The position numbers were made by a program, and so were the translations under genes. From contig CAMBQN010000012.1 of NCBI GenBank assembly GCA_945870025.1, forward strand, positions 17,979 to 81,978: a stretch of DNA of 64,000 nt. The letters run 5' to 3'. Numbering within the stretch: the first letter of the stretch is position 1; each line of letters starts with the position of its first letter. Shown in pieces: positions 63,106 to 64,000 of this stretch. The notes beneath the pieces were generated by a model. The model saw nothing but the letters and a program-made list of their open reading frames with translations, did not search any database and was not told the origin of the DNA. This DNA comes from Akkermansia muciniphila (GTDB taxonomy: Bacteria; Verrucomicrobiota; Kiritimatiellia; RFP12; JAAYNR01).

Positions 63106-63141
63106 CAAAAAACCCACCGCCCTCTGACGGGTACGGTGGGT
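63106..63141 (-). terminator. Attenuator terminator of the ilvB operon
   Basis: On the minus strand ACCCACCG (63141-63134) pairs with CGGTGGGT (63119-63112), followed by TTTTT. The upstream arm can instead pair with CGGCGGGTGC (63202-63193), 9 of 10 positions with 63143-63134, giving an antiterminator. The stop codon of the leader peptide lies in between. This is the design of amino-acid attenuators. Confidence 0.75.
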
Positions 63142-63173
63142 GCTTTTTGGGGAGTGGGGGGCAATCGGTGTGA

Positions 63174-63296
63174 TTAAGCCGTCCCACGGTCTGCACCCGC
63201 CGCAGCCGTCGTTACGACGCCTACGTCTACAAGCAGAAAGCCGCCGCGCCCGAAGGCGGCGACGTGCGTCCAACTGTTAGAGGGGTGCAAAATCAT
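63174..63296 (-). CDS. Putative ilv leader peptide
   Basis: A 40-residue frame, ATG at 63296 to TAA at 63174-63176, precedes the attenuator. Its middle is enriched in branched-chain codons (GGFLLVDVGVVTT: two Leu and four Val within ten codons), as expected for a ribosome-stalling leader that senses Leu/Val. The predicted transcription start lies at or next to the ATG, so it would be translated from a leaderless message. No Shine-Dalgarno is visible. An overlapping hairpin (CGCCGCC...GGCGGCG) may contribute to folding. Short peptide calls are uncertain, but position and composition support it. Confidence 0.5.
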   Translation of the reverse strand: MILHPSNSWTHVAAFGRGGFLLVDVGVVTTAAAGADRGTA

Positions 63297-63302
63297 GCGT
63301 TT

Positions 63303-63331
63303 ACGATAGCCGATGGTTGGCGTGATGTCAA
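63303..63331 (-). promoter_or_regulatory. Sigma70-like promoter of the ilvB operon
   Basis: On the minus strand a perfect TTGACA (63331-63326) and TATCGT (63308-63303) are separated by 17 bases. The transcription start would be near 63296. Confidence 0.6.
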
Positions 63332-63358
63332 CCGGATATTTTAATTTTGAAATTACAC

Positions 63359-63386
63359 TTGCCATCCAGAGGGGTTCTTTGATACT
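63359..63386 (+). promoter_or_regulatory. Sigma70-like promoter of the tRNA pair
   Basis: TTGCCA (63359-63364) and GATACT (63381-63386), 16 bases apart, 20 bases before tRNA-Arg. It is back-to-back with the ilvB promoter. Confidence 0.5.
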
Positions 63387-63405
63387 GTGCATCTCGCTTC
63401 GATGT

Positions 63406-63482
63406 GCGCCTGTAGCTCAATTGGATAGAGCATCAGACTACGGATCTGAGGGTTGCAGGTTCAACTCCTGCCAGGCGCGCCA
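63406..63482 (+). tRNA. tRNA-Arg (anticodon ACG)
   Basis: A 77-base gene with complete cloverleaf: acceptor GCGCCTG with CAGGCGC, anticodon stem TCAGA/TCTGA around loop CTACGGA (anticodon ACG), T-loop GGTTCAACTCC, and an encoded 3' CCA. ACG would be deaminated to ICG and read CGU/CGC/CGA. Confidence 0.96.
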
Positions 63483-63495
63483 GTATCAACACGAT

Positions 63496-63572
63496 TGCGG
63501 GGTGGAGCAGCCAGGCAGCTCGTCAGGCTCATAACCTGAAGGTCGTAGGTTCAAATCCTACCCCCGCTACCA
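63496..63572 (+). tRNA. tRNA-Met, initiator type (anticodon CAT)
   Basis: A 77-base gene: anticodon stem TCAGG/CCTGA around CTCATAA (CAT), T-loop GGTTCAAATCC and encoded CCA. The first acceptor position is T opposite T at position 72, i.e. unpaired, and position 11-24 is A-T, both initiator features. The anticodon stem keeps two of the three initiator G-C pairs. Probably co-transcribed with tRNA-Arg 13 bases upstream. Confidence 0.9.
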
Positions 63573-63582
63573 TCTTAAAACT

Positions 63583-63615
63583 TCCCCGATTCCGCAAGGA
63601 GTCGGGGATTTTTTT
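63583..63615 (+). terminator. Intrinsic terminator after the tRNA pair
   Basis: TCCCCGATTCC (63583-63593) pairs with GGAGTCGGGGA (63598-63608) across a GCAA loop and is followed by seven T. Confidence 0.92.
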
Positions 63616-64000
63616 CGTCGTTTTGCTAGCAAACGCCGAGATTTCTCGTCCAATCGCCGAGAATCCTCCCCGATTGGCCCTTTTCGGGCTTTTCCCCGTT
63701 CCGGATGATTCGCCGGATGATTCGACACTGCAGAAAGCGGGTTTTGGCGGGTTCCAGCCCAGAAAATGAACCCCAGCCTGCCAAGGTTTTCGATCGTGCT
63801 TGGAACCCATCCTGCCGTTTTCACCCGACGCTCAGCCAGCCTTCTTTCGAATCGCCGCCGATTGAACCAAGCAATCCGTATCGGCGGTCTGACGGAATAA
63901 AGGAGGATGCGAGCGGGGGAGGATTACGGGAGGCTTGCGCTTGCCGTTGAGGGTGAAACAGACTGTGTGAGCCGGAGAACAAGGGACGGAGCGAGACGCA
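63616..64000. other. Gene-free stretch at window end
   Basis: No frame here has family character. GAT(G/T)ATTCGCCGG-like and TCGCCGAGA-type short repeats are present, but I see no RNA gene or promoter that I can defend. Confidence 0.5.

Noticed and set aside
62923..63273. Minus-strand frame with FRFQVSG repeats
   Set aside because: It is a translation of the CC(T/C)GAAA heptamer array; low complexity with no conserved part.
63313..63534. Plus-strand frame giving APVAQLDRASDYGSEGCRF
   Set aside because: It is the sense translation of the tRNA-Arg gene, a well-known artefact in protein databases.
63529..63810. Minus-strand frame ending GVGFEPTTFRL
   Set aside because: It is the antisense of the initiator tRNA gene and its terminator; no family character.

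Overview
The window is GC-rich bacterial chromosome carrying house-keeping biosynthesis next to a large, secreted and cytoplasmic polysaccharide-degradation gene set. The mix of uroporphyrinogen-decarboxylase-like proteins, many glycoside hydrolases, DUF3857/transglutaminase and glycine-rich secreted proteins, a pumping pyrophosphatase, four-helix-bundle/zinc-finger proteins and heptamer repeat islands is what I associate with the PVC superphylum, most likely a Kiritimatiellota/Verrucomicrobiota-type genome. This placement is inference; no rRNA is present.

Layout. 1-5.7 kb: 3' end of aroB, an orphan FecCD permease, and a giant periplasmic transglutaminase-like protein. 5.6-38.2 kb: carbohydrate region with glycosidases (GH63/37-like, GH29-like, GH31, GH2 beta-mannosidase-like, GH42-like, GH123/DUF4091-like), a beta-helix protein, an N-acylglucosamine/cellobiose 2-epimerase-like enzyme, a Gfo/Idh/MocA dehydrogenase, a ThuA protein, L-rhamnose mutarotase, three URO-D-like proteins, xylulokinase, two AraC regulators and a LolC/FtsX permease. 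38.3-41 kb: an EIIA-like/zinc-ribbon fusion, HU, a Xer recombinase and an HMA-like lipoprotein. 41.2-48.7 kb: a surface-repeat protein, DUF1015, a mutarotase-fold protein, a pumping pyrophosphatase and CstA. 48.6-59.7 kb: a heparinase-like protein, GH78 rhamnosidase, a second GH2 mannosidase, a U32 peptidase and GH29 fucosidase. 59.8-63.6 kb: aroE, ilvN, ilvB with an attenuator leader, then tRNA-Arg(ACG) and tRNA-fMet(CAT).

The carbohydrate genes fit a programme for depolymerising fucose-, rhamnose- and mannose-containing polysaccharide: backbone and side-chain hydrolases, an epimerase and mutarotase for the released sugars, and dehydrogenase and kinase steps feeding central metabolism. The URO-D-like proteins next to a fucosidase-like gene may act on methylated sugars, but that is speculative.

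The most unusual signal is a set of short-repeat islands (often 7-base units, usually in inverted pairs) spread through intergenic DNA and even inside one gene. Two islands pairs bracket small genes that encode four-helix-bundle proteins with a C-terminal topoisomerase-type zinc finger. Each bracketed gene carries its own repeat 'dialect', and in both the stop codon and the last residues come from the repeat itself. This looks like a mobile or self-propagating gene/repeat unit, analogous in architecture to REP/RAYT systems but with an unrelated protein.
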